Assembly: GCA_902462295.1 (NCBI GenBank)
Contig: CABQAZ010000002.1
Coordinates: forward strand, 1-64,000
DNA length: 64,000 nt
Source: an uncultured Clostridium sp.
GTDB lineage: Bacteria; Bacillota; Clostridia; TANB77; CAG-508
Direction: 5' to 3'
Below, piece by piece: positions 36,780-46,137 of the stretch. How positions within the stretch are numbered: the first letter of the stretch is position 1; the number at the start of each line of letters is the position of its first letter. The notes under the pieces were generated by a model. The model saw only the letters and a program-made list of their open reading frames with translations. It had not been told where the DNA came from and made no database searches. Made by a program: the position numbers and the translations under genes.

Positions 36780-39608
36780 CTATACATTCAAATATTTTTT
36801 TAGGAATTTTCCTGTATGACTTCTTTCATTTTTACAAATTTGTTCTGGTGTACCAACAGCCACGACTTCTCCTCCTGCTTCTCCTCCTTCAGGACCTAAA
36901 TCAATAATATAATCACATGTTTTTATTAAGTCTAAATTATGTTCAATTACAACTATGGTATTTCCTGTATCAACAAGTCTTTGTAATATATCAATTAATC
37001 TATGAACATCAGCTATATGTAATCCTGTAGTTGGTTCGTCTAAAATATAAAGTGTTTTTCCAGTGGCTCTTTTTGATAATTCTGTTGCAAGTTTTACACG
37101 TTGCGCTTCTCCTCCTGATAATGTTGTTGATGGTTGTCCTAATTTAATATATCCTAGTCCAACATCATACAATGTTTGAACTTTTTGTCTTATTTTAGGA
37201 ATATTTTCAAAAAATTCTAGTGCTTCCTCAACTGTCATATCTAAAACATCTGCAATATTTTTTCCTTTATATTTTACTTCTAATGTTTCTCTATTATATC
37301 TTTTTCCTTTACAAACTTCACAAGGTACATATACATCTGGTAAAAAGTGCATTTCTATTTTATGAACACCATCTCCAGAACAACTTTCACATCTTCCTCC
37401 TGCTACATTAAAACTAAATCTACCTTTTGCATATCCACGAATTTTAGCTTCATTTGTTCCTGCAAAAATATCTCTAATTAAATCAAATGTTCCTGTATAT
37501 GTTGCTGGATTTGAGCGTGGTGAACGTCCTATCGGAGATTGGTCAATGTTTATTATTTTATCAATATTGTCCAATCCTTTTATTTTTTTACATTTGCCAG
37601 GTTTATCACTTGCTCCATTTAATTGTTGTGCAATGTTTTTATATAATACTTCATTTACTAATGTACTTTTTCCGGAACCAGAAACACCTGTAACACAAGT
37701 AAATACTCCAAGTGGAAATTTCACACTAATATTTTTTAGATTGTTTTCAACCGCTTCAACTACTTCTATATTTTTTTTGTTTCCCTTTCTTCTGTTTGTA
37801 GGAACATGTATTTGTCTTCTTCCACTTAAATATTCTCCAGTAATTGACCCCTCGACTTTTTTTATTTCTTCAGCTGTTCCTTGTGCCATAACTTGTCCTC
37901 CATGAACACCTGCACCTGGTCCAATATCAATTATTTGGTCTGCAGAATACATTGTGTCTTCATCATGTTCAACTACTAAAAGTGTATTTCCTAAATCTCT
38001 TAATTTTTTTAATGTTGCAATTAGTTTGTCATTATCTCTTTGATGTAGTCCTATACTTGGTTCATCTAATATATACAATACTCCTGTAAGACCTGAACCT
38101 ATTTGCGTTGCTAATCTTATACGTTGTGCTTCTCCCCCTGATAGTGTTCCCGCACTTCTAGAAAGTGTTAAATATTCTAATCCTACATCTATTAAGAATT
38201 GCAATCTTGAATCTATTTCTTTTAATATCATGTCTGCAATAATTTTTTGAGATGTTGTTAATTCAATATTTCTAAGGAATTCTTGTAACTGTCTAATTGA
38301 CATATCTGTAACTTCATTTATGTTTTTTCCATCAATCTTAATACATAATATTTCTTTTTTTAGTCTTGCACCATGACATTCATCACATGGAAGTTCACTC
38401 ATATATAATTCGTAAAAGTCTCTCATTCCTTGTGATTTTGTTTCATTATGACGTCTTTCAAGTGTTGGAATTACTCCCTCAAATGGAGTTGTAAACTTTC
38501 TTGTTCCTGCATAAGATGAATACTCAAAGTCAATTTCTTCTTCACCTGTTCCATATAATATTTTATCTAAAAATTCTCTTGGTAAATTTTTTATTTTTTT
38601 GTTTTTTATTTCAATACCATAATGCCTTGCAATACTTTCAAAATACATTCTTGCCATTGTATCGCCTTTTTTCATAGTACTTGAACCAAAAGCTTTTACT
38701 CCATCATATAATGTTTTTTCTTTGTCTGGAATTATTAAGTCTTCATCCATTTTCATCAAATATCCTATTCCAGAACATTTTGGGCATGCTCCATATGGAT
38801 TGTTAAATGAAAACATTCTTGGTGTTAACTCAGGGAAACTGAAACCACAATCTGGACATGCATAGTTACAACTATATAAAACTGTTTTATCCCCTACAAT
38901 ATCTATTAAAACTAAATTTTCTGCATGTTTTAATGCTACTTCTATTGATTCTGTAAGTCTTCCTATAATTTCATCTTTTATAACTAATCTATCTACGACT
39001 ATTTCAATTTCGTGTTTTTTATTTTTATCTAATTTTATTTCATCTGTAAGTTCATAATTTTCTCCATCGATTCTTACTCTTGCAAATCCCTCTTTTTGTA
39101 AATCTTGTAATAATTTTATATGTTCACCTTTTCTTCCTCGTACAACAGGTGCTAATATTTGAATCCTTGTTCCTTGTTCTAATTTCATTACATTGTCAAC
39201 AATCTGGTCTATTGATTGCTTTTCTATTTTTTTTCCACAATGCGGACAATATGGTGTTCCAACTCTTGCATATAATAAACGTATATAATCATATATTTCA
39301 GTTACTGTTCCAACTGTTGAACGTGGATTTTTTGATGTTGTTTTTTGGTCTATTGATATTGCAGGAGAAAGTCCCTCTATTGACTCAACATTAGGCTTTT
39401 CCATTAATCCTAAAAATTGACGTGCATATGAAGATAAACTTTCTACATATCTTCTTTGTCCCTCTGCATATAATGTATCAAAAGCTAGTGATGATTTTCC
39501 TGAACCAGAAAGACCTGTTATTACTACCAATTTATCTCTTGGAATTTCTAAATTTATATTTTTTAAATTGTGTTCTTTTGCTCCTTTTATTATTATTTTG
39601 TCATTCAT
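36780..39608 (-). CDS. uvrA: Excinuclease ABC subunit A
   Basis: 942 residues, full length. Two ABC modules: Walker [15 protein letters not shown] (about 33) and [14 protein letters not shown] (about 643), signature motifs [13 protein letters not shown] and [13 protein letters not shown], and zinc modules CPHCG…, CPDCG…CPKCSG and CESCSGDG…CEVCKG. It recognises bulky DNA lesions and loads UvrB in nucleotide excision repair. uvrB and uvrC are not in the window. Monocistronic here. Confidence 0.97.
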   Translation of the reverse strand: MNDKIIIKGAKEHNLKNINLEIPRDKLVVITGLSGSGKSSLAFDTLYAEGQRRYVESLSSYARQFLGLMEKPNVESIEGLSPAISIDQKTTSKNPRSTVGTVTEIYDYIRLLYARVGTPYCPHCGKKIEKQSIDQIVDNVMKLEQGTRIQILAPVVRGRKGEHIKLLQDLQKEGFARVRIDGENYELTDEIKLDKNKKHEIEIVVDRLVIKDEIIGRLTESIEVALKHAENLVLIDIVGDKTVLYSCNYACPDCGFSFPELTPRMFSFNNPYGACPKCSGIGYLMKMDEDLIIPDKEKTLYDGVKAFGSSTMKKGDTMARMYFESIARHYGIEIKNKKIKNLPREFLDKILYGTGEEEIDFEYSSYAGTRKFTTPFEGVIPTLERRHNETKSQGMRDFYELYMSELPCDECHGARLKKEILCIKIDGKNINEVTDMSIRQLQEFLRNIELTTSQKIIADMILKEIDSRLQFLIDVGLEYLTLSRSAGTLSGGEAQRIRLATQIGSGLTGVLYILDEPSIGLHQRDNDKLIATLKKLRDLGNTLLVVEHDEDTMYSADQIIDIGPGAGVHGGQVMAQGTAEEIKKVEGSITGEYLSGRRQIHVPTNRRKGNKKNIEVVEAVENNLKNISVKFPLGVFTCVTGVSGSGKSTLVNEVLYKNIAQQLNGASDKPGKCKKIKGLDNIDKIINIDQSPIGRSPRSNPATYTGTFDLIRDIFAGTNEAKIRGYAKGRFSFNVAGGRCESCSGDGVHKIEMHFLPDVYVPCEVCKGKRYNRETLEVKYKGKNIADVLDMTVEEALEFFENIPKIRQKVQTLYDVGLGYIKLGQPSTTLSGGEAQRVKLATELSKRATGKTLYILDEPTTGLHIADVHRLIDILQRLVDTGNTIVVIEHNLDLIKTCDYIIDLGPEGGEAGGEVVAVGTPEQICKNERSHTGKFLKKYLNV

Positions 39609-39694
39609 CTATTTTTCCCCCCTGCTTCACTTTCATATTATACAATAGTTTTGCTTATTTGGCAATGGTACATATCTCTATCTTTAGAGTAAAA

Positions 39695-39724
39695 TTTTAC
39701 CCCTAACTTTATGCTAGGGGTAAA
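39695..39724 (-). terminator. Terminator of the SUMF1-domain gene
   Basis: TTACCCCTA/TAGGGGTAA stem, T-rich on the minus strand (TAAAATTTTAC). Confidence 0.7.
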
Positions 39725-39731
39725 TATATTA

Positions 39732-41405
39732 TTAATAAATTGTTACTCTAAATCCTATACTGTAATATGAAAATGTTCCATAACCATTATTTCTATAATT
39801 AACATTATTTTCTGATGATGTACTTTCATATGCTCCACCTCTGATTGTACAAGGATTATCTGTATTAGCTGAGTATTCAAGTGTCCATTCCCATACATTT
39901 CCTGCTAAATCAAATATGTTTTGTCTTACAAAAGAGTCTGACGCTCTTGTTGTTAATAAAATATGTCCTGCTGATGTTTTATTATACGGGGTTGGTAACC
40001 ATGTTCCTCCATTATTTGTTGAATACTTAGCATTTTCATTTGCTATATCATACATACTAGAACTATAATTTCCCCATGATGTACTATTTGTTTTTAATTG
40101 TGATTGTATTGCTCCTATAGAATTTCCTTGTGATACTGATTTTGCTTCTATATATTTTTGTACTAAATCCCATTGCACTCCAAACATTAAACTACCTGTG
40201 TGTCCATTTGTACTTGCTTTATTTGCTAATGTTTGTGCTTCACTACATGTTACCCAGTTTAATGGATATTTATCTTGTTGAGATTTTGGTGATATTCCTG
40301 TAATTGAAGCATGATTTGTCCTATTTGTATCAATTCCAGCTTCATATCTTCCTATATAAAATCCTCCATTTTGATATACACTTTTTAGCATTTTCTTTTT
40401 CAGAGTAGTATATTCACTATTTGTTAGTCCTGTTGCCTCATCTGAATAATATTCATCTTTTGCTGAAGTTCCATTTCTATATACTGATGTATAAGAGTGT
40501 AAATCATTTTCAATTTTTGCATATTCTTCATCTGTAAATTCTTTTATGCTTATTCCTGCTGTTGGATAAACAGTTGCTAGTTTTGGAACTTCTATCCACA
40601 CATATTCATTTCCATTAGAATCTTTTATTACTAATCCATTATCTAAATCTGTTCCCTCAACCTGGGTAAAATCTGAACTTGGTAAATATGGTCTTGTTCC
40701 TGGACCATTTGGTAGATTTCCTACCCCTCCTTGTATCTCTGTATCAGCTTGATATGAATCTATACTTAGTGTTATGGACATTGCTGAAGTTACTCCTGGA
40801 TTATCTGTAAAATATTTCCCTACTGTATATCCCCATTGTGTATCTAAATCATCATTGTCTCCTATCCAATTTGCTTTTACTTTCAAATATGCCTTATCTT
40901 TCGAAACTACTTGCAAAGAATGCTCAATTTCTAATGTAAATGGAAATTTTGTTGTATCATTTATTATTTTTCCTCTTGCCACCAGTTCTCCTGTTTCTTC
41001 ATTTGTTTCAAGTGTTGGTTCTTGTATTTTTATATAGTTTTCTGTTGTATTCTGTTTTCCCTCTTGTACCAATTCATATGTTACTCCAACTATTGATATT
41101 GATTGTATATGATAGTCTAAATCTACTAATGCTTCACCATTATTTAATATATCAACTGTTACTGTTTGCTCTGGCATTTGTGGATATAATTCTGGAAATT
41201 CAATTCCTATTGGATTTTCCTTTTTTTCATCTCCTATGTAATATTCCATATCCCATGCTGCTACATGCATATTTAAGTGCGTATTTAATATTTTTGAATA
41301 TGCAAACCATGCAAATGTTGTCATTATAAGGGTGAAAATAAATAATATATATTTTTTATACTTATTTTTTTTGTTTGATTTTCTGTGCTTTCTCAATATG
41401 TTCAT
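39732..41405 (-). CDS. Membrane-anchored SUMF1/formylglycine-generating-enzyme-like protein
   Basis: 557 residues. A basic N-terminus and one membrane helix (about 20-41, YILFIFTLIMTTFAWFAYSKIL) anchor it; a beta-rich domain follows (about 50-225), a short Pro/Gly linker, then a SUMF1-type C-type-lectin fold (about 255-557) with YIGRYEAG, PLNWVTCSEAQTLANK, NGGTWLPTPYN, FDLAGNVWEWTLEY and RGGAYESTS…IGFRVTIY. The domain is used by formylglycine-generating enzymes and by binding proteins. The active-site Cys pair of true sulfatase activators is not evident, so ligand binding outside the cell is more likely. Own terminator. Confidence 0.75.
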   Translation of the reverse strand: MNILRKHRKSNKKNKYKKYILFIFTLIMTTFAWFAYSKILNTHLNMHVAAWDMEYYIGDEKKENPIGIEFPELYPQMPEQTVTVDILNNGEALVDLDYHIQSISIVGVTYELVQEGKQNTTENYIKIQEPTLETNEETGELVARGKIINDTTKFPFTLEIEHSLQVVSKDKAYLKVKANWIGDNDDLDTQWGYTVGKYFTDNPGVTSAMSITLSIDSYQADTEIQGGVGNLPNGPGTRPYLPSSDFTQVEGTDLDNGLVIKDSNGNEYVWIEVPKLATVYPTAGISIKEFTDEEYAKIENDLHSYTSVYRNGTSAKDEYYSDEATGLTNSEYTTLKKKMLKSVYQNGGFYIGRYEAGIDTNRTNHASITGISPKSQQDKYPLNWVTCSEAQTLANKASTNGHTGSLMFGVQWDLVQKYIEAKSVSQGNSIGAIQSQLKTNSTSWGNYSSSMYDIANENAKYSTNNGGTWLPTPYNKTSAGHILLTTRASDSFVRQNIFDLAGNVWEWTLEYSANTDNPCTIRGGAYESTSSENNVNYRNNGYGTFSYYSIGFRVTIY

Positions 41406-41539
41406 ATTCTATTTTTTCCCTTCTTTTGTTATCTTTAAATATTATTTTGTCTTTAGCTATTTATCATATTATATTTTACACTATTCTTATAATTTTATCA
41501 ATATTTTATTTCAAAGATTTACTTTTTTGTTTTTGGAAC

Positions 41540-41620
41540 ATTTTGCCCCTTTGGGACCGGGTATTTTCGGGGAAGTATGAAAAACTTCCCCGAAAATACC
41601 CGGTCCCAAAGGGGCAAAAT
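41540..41620. repeat. Perfect 37-bp GC-rich inverted repeat
   Basis: Arms 41540-41576 and 41584-41620 are exact reverse complements around a 7-nt loop (ATGAAAA). Arms contain TTTTGCCCC, GGGACCGGG and TTTTCGGGGAAG, far above local GC. The arm begins at the base next to the restored bofA stop codon. It may act as a terminator but lacks an adjacent T run beyond its own AAAAT ends. Confidence 0.95.
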
Positions 41621-41885
41621 TTATCCTCCTAATATTAATTTTATAAAAACAAGAAAAACAGCTCCTGGTATACCTAAAATTCCGAACTAAAATAGAAGTA
41701 TATATATTAAGTCCAATATGAAATCCCCAAATTCCTCCAATAAAATTAATTATCCATATAAGTATTCCTCCAAATACAGAATTAAAAACCAATTTTAAAA
41801 TCTTTTTTATTGGAAGTATAAAAATTTTCCCTATCACAAATAACATGCATATACAAGATATAACAATAAGTATATTTATATTCAT
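41621..41885 (-). pseudogene. bofA: BofA-family inhibitor of pro-sigma-K processing, frameshifted
   Basis: Small membrane protein. The intact N-terminal part has two hydrophobic helices and FILPIKKILKLVFNSVFGGILIWIINFIGGIWGFHIGLNIYTSILV, the BofA pattern. Removing one extra base near 41684 continues as GILGIPGAVFLVFIKLILGG and a stop at 41621-41623, the expected end. In the present frame translation runs through the palindrome instead. In Bacillus BofA holds SpoIVFB inactive during sporulation. Start at 41885 (AGAGGTGATG upstream). The DUF2508 neighbour matches the recR-yaaL-bofA order. A sequencing error is possible. Confidence 0.8.
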
Positions 41886-41958
41886 AACATCACCTCTAAC
41901 ATAAAAATAGGAATATTTATTAATACTATTTTTATGTTGTATTTGGGACAATTATTCT

Positions 41959-42246
41959 CTATCCTGCTATATTCTTTTTTCTAAACATTCTTGCTTTTAG
42001 TTCATCAATTCTATTGATTACAACTCCTCTTTTTTTGGCTATTTTTATTAAATAATCTAATTTAGATTGATGTGCTTTTATTTGATACGTATAATAATCT
42101 ATTAAGTCATCTTCTGCATATTCAAAATTACATCTTGCAACTTTCAACTTTTCTTTTGTTTCAATTATTGTCTGCATAAGTTCTCTTTCCAATTCTTTAT
42201 CAGTCTTGCCTTTTAACATTTTTTCTATCATATATTCTTCCTGCAT
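41959..42246 (-). CDS. DUF2508 (YaaL-like) protein
   Basis: 95 residues, helical: LMQTIIETKEKLKVARCNFEYAEDDLIDYYTYQIKAHQSKLDYLIKIAKKRGV fits the YaaL/DUF2508 family, whose gene lies between recR and bofA in Bacillus. Here bofA follows by 74 nt, but recR is absent upstream. GGAGGG precedes the ATG. Function unknown. Confidence 0.75.
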   Translation of the reverse strand: MQEEYMIEKMLKGKTDKELERELMQTIIETKEKLKVARCNFEYAEDDLIDYYTYQIKAHQSKLDYLIKIAKKRGVVINRIDELKARMFRKKNIAG

Positions 42247-42347
42247 ATTATACCCTCCTTTGGAAACTGTTTATATCTCTAAAAACAATGACTTTTGATA
42301 ATATTATATGCAATATTTTCCTTTATTATCCATATGTTAATTTAAAT

Positions 42348-43199
42348 TTACATCCAGATTATTGAAAAAATAACAATACCAATAGACTGTATAAAAAACA
42401 AATTCATAATATTTGACATAAGTAAATTATTGGTTGCTTCTATTACACCAAGCATATCATTTTGCTCATTTTTATGATGTTTTTGAGACTCAAAAAATGT
42501 AATTAATTCAGGTATACTTGTTACAAATCCTAAAACAATTCCAACTATTAATTCTGGCACATTAAATCTACTACATAATGTATCAAGTGTGTCTCCTAAT
42601 AAATTTCCTACAACAAATAACAGTATTCCTGTTATTATTAAAATAATTACATTTTTTGCAACTTTTCTTTTATTTCCTCTTTCCCATTTATCTTCTCTTT
42701 GAATTTTTTCTTCTATTTCTTTATCTTCTTTTTTTAAATATAATTTGTGTGCATTATCATTTATCTTTTTAAAACCAAAATATAATATAATAAAAATAGG
42801 AACCATAGCAAGCTTAAGTTCACTTTTTAACATTATAAAAAATATTGGTAATATTATTGTTATTATTACTAATATAATATCAACCCTAATTGCCTTATTT
42901 TTTAATGCTTTTTGATTTTTATTTAATATTATGGCAGAACTATATTGAATTAAATTTATTACATTTGAACTTAATACATTGTAAATACTAGCACTTAATA
43001 ATCCATTAAAACTAGAGGCACTAATAGTAAGCAGTTCCGGAACAGATGTTGCAACTCCCGCTATATCTCCTACTGTTTTAGGCTTTAAGTTTAAATTTTC
43101 TGCTAGGTTTCTAAGTGTTTTTACTAATATATTTTTTGAAATTATAACTATTAATCCTGATAAAAATATAAATTGAACAATTTCCCACAATAATTCCAT
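42348..43199 (-). CDS. Sodium/calcium exchanger family membrane protein
   Basis: 283 residues, about eight to nine membrane helices in two inverted halves. The two alpha repeats GDIAGVATSVPELLT (about 43-57) and GIVLGFVTSIPELITFFES (about 220-238) carry the acidic residue and Ser/Thr of cation exchangers. A charged cytoplasmic loop (about 150-180, KKEDKEIEEKIQREDKWERGNKRK) links the halves. It would exchange Ca2+ or another cation for Na+ or H+. Slightly shorter than YrbG-type proteins. Confidence 0.85.
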   Translation of the reverse strand: MELLWEIVQFIFLSGLIVIISKNILVKTLRNLAENLNLKPKTVGDIAGVATSVPELLTISASSFNGLLSASIYNVLSSNVINLIQYSSAIILNKNQKALKNKAIRVDIILVIITIILPIFFIMLKSELKLAMVPIFIILYFGFKKINDNAHKLYLKKEDKEIEEKIQREDKWERGNKRKVAKNVIILIITGILLFVVGNLLGDTLDTLCSRFNVPELIVGIVLGFVTSIPELITFFESQKHHKNEQNDMLGVIEATNNLLMSNIMNLFFIQSIGIVIFSIIWM

Positions 43200-43341
43200 T
43201 CTAATATTTTCCTTTCTCTTTATCTTTCATAATTGTATTATTTACAAATTATGTGATTTTTATTGATATTTCTTGATTTTTATTATATAATTACTTCATT
43301 ATTAAATATAAAATAAATACTCACAGAAAGGATTGTAAAAA

Positions 43342-44628
43342 ATGATAGATATAAAGTTAATTAGAGAAAACCCTGAATTAGTAAAAGAAAATATTAGAAA
43401 AAAATTTCAAGACCAAAAATTGGTTTTAGTTGATGAAGTTTTAGAACTAGACAAAAAAAATAGAGAAGCCAAATTAAATGGTGACAACTTAAGAGCTGAT
43501 AGAAAAAAATTAAGTGAACAAGTTGGTCAACTTATGAAATCAGGTCAAAAAGAAGAAGCAGAAAAAACAAAAATAGAAGTTCAAAAAATAAATTCTGCAC
43601 TTGAAGAAAATGAAGCACTTGAAGAAAAATACTCTGAAGAAATAAAAACAAGAATGATGAAAATTCCAAATATTATGGATTCAACTGTTCCTATTGGAAA
43701 AGATGACAGTGAAAATGTAGAAGTTCAAAAATTCGGAGACCCTGTTGTTCCTAATTATGAAATTCCTCATCATGCTGATATTATAGAAAAATTTAATGGT
43801 TTAGATAAGGAAAGTGCCGGAAGAACAAGTGGTATGGGCTTTTATTATTTAGTTGGAGATATTGCAAGATTGCATGAAGCAATGCTTGCATATGCAAGAG
43901 ATTATATGATAGATAACGGTTTTACATATTGCATTCCTCCATTTATGATTCGTTCAGATGTTGTTACTGGTGTAATGAGCTTTGAAGAAATGGATGCAAT
44001 GATGTATAAAATTGATGGTGAAGATTTATTCTTAATTGGTACATCTGAACACTCTATGATAGGTAGATTTAAAAATCAAATTATAAAAAAAGAAAATTTG
44101 CCAATAACAATGACATCATATTCACCATGTTTTAGAAAAGAAATTGGTTCTCATGGAATTGAAGAAAGAGGTTTATATCGTGTTCATCAATTTGAAAAAC
44201 AAGAAATGATAGTTCTTTGCGAACCAGAAGATTCTATGAATTGGTATAACAAAATGTGGAAATTAAGTGTAGATTTATTTAGAAATTTCAATGTTCCTGT
44301 TAGACAGCTTGATTGCTGTTCAGGTGATTTAGCTGACCTAAAAGTAAAATCATGTGATATTGAAGCTTGGAGCCCTCGTCAACAAAAATATTTTGAGGTT
44401 TGTAGCTGTTCTACATTAGGTGATGCTCAAGCAAGACGTTTAGGAATTCGTGCCAAATGTGAAAAAGGTAACTATTTTGTTCATACTTTAAACAATACTG
44501 TTGTTGCTTCTCCTAGAGGACTAATTGCAGTTCTAGAAAATAATTATAATGAAGACGGTAGTATCACTGTTCCTATTGTTCTAAGACCATATATGGGTGG
44601 AAAATCAAAATTAACACCTATCAAATAA
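43342..44628 (+). CDS. serS: Serine--tRNA ligase
   Basis: 428 residues. The N-terminal coiled-coil tRNA-binding arm (about 30-105) precedes a class II core with motif 2 SPCFRKEIGSHGIEERGLYRVHQF (about 258-281) and motif 3 GLIAVLENNYNEDG…LRPYMGG near the end. It charges tRNA-Ser and is used for selenocysteine tRNA where present. No T-box was seen in the 140-nt leader. engB follows 28 nt later. Confidence 0.96.
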   Translation: MIDIKLIRENPELVKENIRKKFQDQKLVLVDEVLELDKKNREAKLNGDNLRADRKKLSEQVGQLMKSGQKEEAEKTKIEVQKINSALEENEALEEKYSEEIKTRMMKIPNIMDSTVPIGKDDSENVEVQKFGDPVVPNYEIPHHADIIEKFNGLDKESAGRTSGMGFYYLVGDIARLHEAMLAYARDYMIDNGFTYCIPPFMIRSDVVTGVMSFEEMDAMMYKIDGEDLFLIGTSEHSMIGRFKNQIIKKENLPITMTSYSPCFRKEIGSHGIEERGLYRVHQFEKQEMIVLCEPEDSMNWYNKMWKLSVDLFRNFNVPVRQLDCCSGDLADLKVKSCDIEAWSPRQQKYFEVCSCSTLGDAQARRLGIRAKCEKGNYFVHTLNNTVVASPRGLIAVLENNYNEDGSITVPIVLRPYMGGKSKLTPIK

Positions 44629-44656
44629 TAAAAATATGAAAAAGGAAATATAAATT

Positions 44657-45238
44657 ATGTTAGTAAAAAATCCCAAATTTGAAATTTCAGCGGTAAGAGA
44701 AAATCAATATCCAAAAAATGGACTACCAGAAGTAGTTCTAGTTGGAAAGTCTAATGTTGGAAAATCAAGTTTTATAAATACAATGATTAATAGAAAAAAA
44801 TTAGCTCGTACTAGTAGTGAACCAGGAAAAACCCGTCAATTAAATTTTTATAATATTGATGATGAGTTTTACTTTGTGGATTTACCTGGTTATGGATATA
44901 GTAAAATGTCTAAACAAGAACAGATTAAAGTTGGTGAGTTTATTGAACATTATCTAAAACATCGTCAAGAAATTTGCCTTATTATATTTTTAGTTGATAT
45001 TAGACATGACCCTACTTCTAATGATTTTTTAATGTATGATTATGTTATAAGAAGTGGTCTTCCTTGTATTATTTTAACTAATAAGGCTGATAAAATTGCA
45101 AAAACTAAAGTTGATGCTACTACTAAAAATATCCAAAAACAACTTAATCCTATTGGAGACATTATAACTCTTCCTTTTTCTTCTGAAAGAAAAATTTATA
45201 GTGAGAATGTTTGGAATATAATAGAACAATATATCTAA
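44657..45238 (+). CDS. engB: Ribosome-biogenesis GTPase EngB/YsxC
   Basis: 193 residues. G1 LVGKSNVGKSSFINTM (about 28-43), G3 DLPGYGYSK (about 75-83), G4 TNKADK (about 141-146) and G5 PFSSERK. Essential GTPase for 50S assembly in Bacillus. Translated just after serS, probably the same transcript. Confidence 0.95.
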   Translation: MLVKNPKFEISAVRENQYPKNGLPEVVLVGKSNVGKSSFINTMINRKKLARTSSEPGKTRQLNFYNIDDEFYFVDLPGYGYSKMSKQEQIKVGEFIEHYLKHRQEICLIIFLVDIRHDPTSNDFLMYDYVIRSGLPCIILTNKADKIAKTKVDATTKNIQKQLNPIGDIITLPFSSERKIYSENVWNIIEQYI

Positions 45239-45267
45239 AATCATTATTAATCAATTTTATGGAAGAC

Positions 45268-45296
45268 TTGTATTTTTATGTAAATTTTGATATAAT
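45268..45296 (+). promoter_or_regulatory. Promoter of the 45380 gene
   Basis: TTGTAT (45268-45273), spacer TTTTATGTAAATTTTGA (17 nt), TATAAT (45291-45296). Confidence 0.7.
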
Positions 45297-45379
45297 TATT
45301 ATATCGATGAATTATTTTTACTCCATATTCATCATGAAAATACTTACTTGTTAATATTGCAAAATGCAAGGAGGAAAAA

Positions 45380-45775
45380 ATGAAAAGAGAAATCTTAATT
45401 AGTGGAGGCATTCCACTCTCAAAACTTTTTGGAAAGGACACAGAACGGTTGTATAAAGCCTGTCAGAAAATTATGTACTGCTGGCTTTATAAATACAAGG
45501 GATGTTACATTCCAGAAAACAGACCATATCCACCTTTTATTAAAATGTGGTTAAAAGAGCATCCTGAAGAAAAGAAAAAAATGGAACTTTCTCGAAAGGA
45601 GTGGGAGGCAAAAAGAGACAAGCAGTTTCGTATTGTCTATGGAATCGCTAAAAAACACCATATTTATATGGAATGGTGTGGAAAGGAGACCAGTTCTTGC
45701 GGAGATGACTGGGTTATCAAGAAGAACGGTGAAGAAATCGGATATCTTCGTGTAGAAGATACACTCCCATTGTAA
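45380..45775 (+). CDS. Unknown 131-residue basic protein
   Basis: Compact soluble protein with KREILISGGIPLSKLFGKDTERLYKACQKIMYCWLYKYKGCYIPENRPYPPFIKMWLKEHPEEKKKMELSRKEWEAKRDKQFRIVYGIAKKHHI in the middle and four cysteines. No signal peptide. Strong ribosome site (AAGGAGG). It has its own promoter of the TTTATGTA type and its own terminator, and a less AT-biased codon use than serS-engB, so it is probably a laterally acquired single gene. Family not recognised. Confidence 0.6.
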   Translation: MKREILISGGIPLSKLFGKDTERLYKACQKIMYCWLYKYKGCYIPENRPYPPFIKMWLKEHPEEKKKMELSRKEWEAKRDKQFRIVYGIAKKHHIYMEWCGKETSSCGDDWVIKKNGEEIGYLRVEDTLPL

Positions 45776-45790
45776 TTATAAGATTTCAAA

Positions 45791-45832
45791 GACAAAAAGG
45801 CATGAGAAAAAATTTTTTTCATGTCTTTTGTC
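45791..45832 (+). terminator. Terminator of the 45380 gene
   Basis: GACAAAAAGGCATGA pairs with TCATGTCTTTTGTC around an A/T loop. Confidence 0.7.
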
Positions 45833-45859
45833 TTATTTAATACCATATAATTTGCCAAC

Positions 45860-45889
45860 AAAAAACCACACATAAAAGTGTGGCTTTTT
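45860..45889 (-). terminator. Terminator of the DUF951 gene
   Basis: AAAGCCACAC/GTGTGGTTTTTT on the minus strand, 3 nt past the stop. Confidence 0.75.
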
Positions 45890-45891
45890 GT

Positions 45892-46068
45892 TTATGTAAT
45901 TTTCTTTGTTATTGCTTTTAATGCTTTAGGTCTTTCAAGGACTACAATATGCCCACAACCTTGGCACTTTAGTTTAAAATCAACCCCAACTCTAGTTATT
46001 TCCCATAATTTACTCCCACATGGGTGTGGTTTTTTAGTTTTAACTATATCTCCAATATTGTAATCCAT
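45892..46068 (-). CDS. DUF951 family protein
   Basis: 58 residues: DYNIGDIVKTKKPHPCGSKLWEITRVGVDF, then LKCQGCGHIVVLERPKALKAITKKI. It matches DUF951, a small Firmicute protein with the KKPHPCG and CxxCGH signatures, which suggest a zinc ribbon. GGGGGA ribosome site. In many Firmicutes it lies near ychF or rpsF; here it stands upstream of nothing on its strand. Function unknown. Confidence 0.88.
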   Translation of the reverse strand: MDYNIGDIVKTKKPHPCGSKLWEITRVGVDFKLKCQGCGHIVVLERPKALKAITKKIT

Positions 46069-46137
46069 ATTTAGTTCCCCCTCTCATATCTAAGCAATTA
46101 TTTTCTAGCAACTTAATCATCTATTAATACATAAATA

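Noticed and set aside
39732..40000. C-terminal SUMF1/lectin fold as a diversity-generating retroelement target
   Set aside because: The RGGAY…GFR end resembles such targets, but there is no reverse transcriptase, template repeat or accessory gene in the window, and the Asn codons are AAT rather than the AAC typical of adenine-mutated repeats.
41511..41620. C-terminal extension of BofA through the palindrome
   Set aside because: The extension appears only because of a frameshift near 41684; restoring the frame gives a normal BofA end at 41621.
43200..43341. T-box leader before serS
   Set aside because: The leader is only about 140 nt, AT-rich, with no T-box sequence, specifier stem or terminator.
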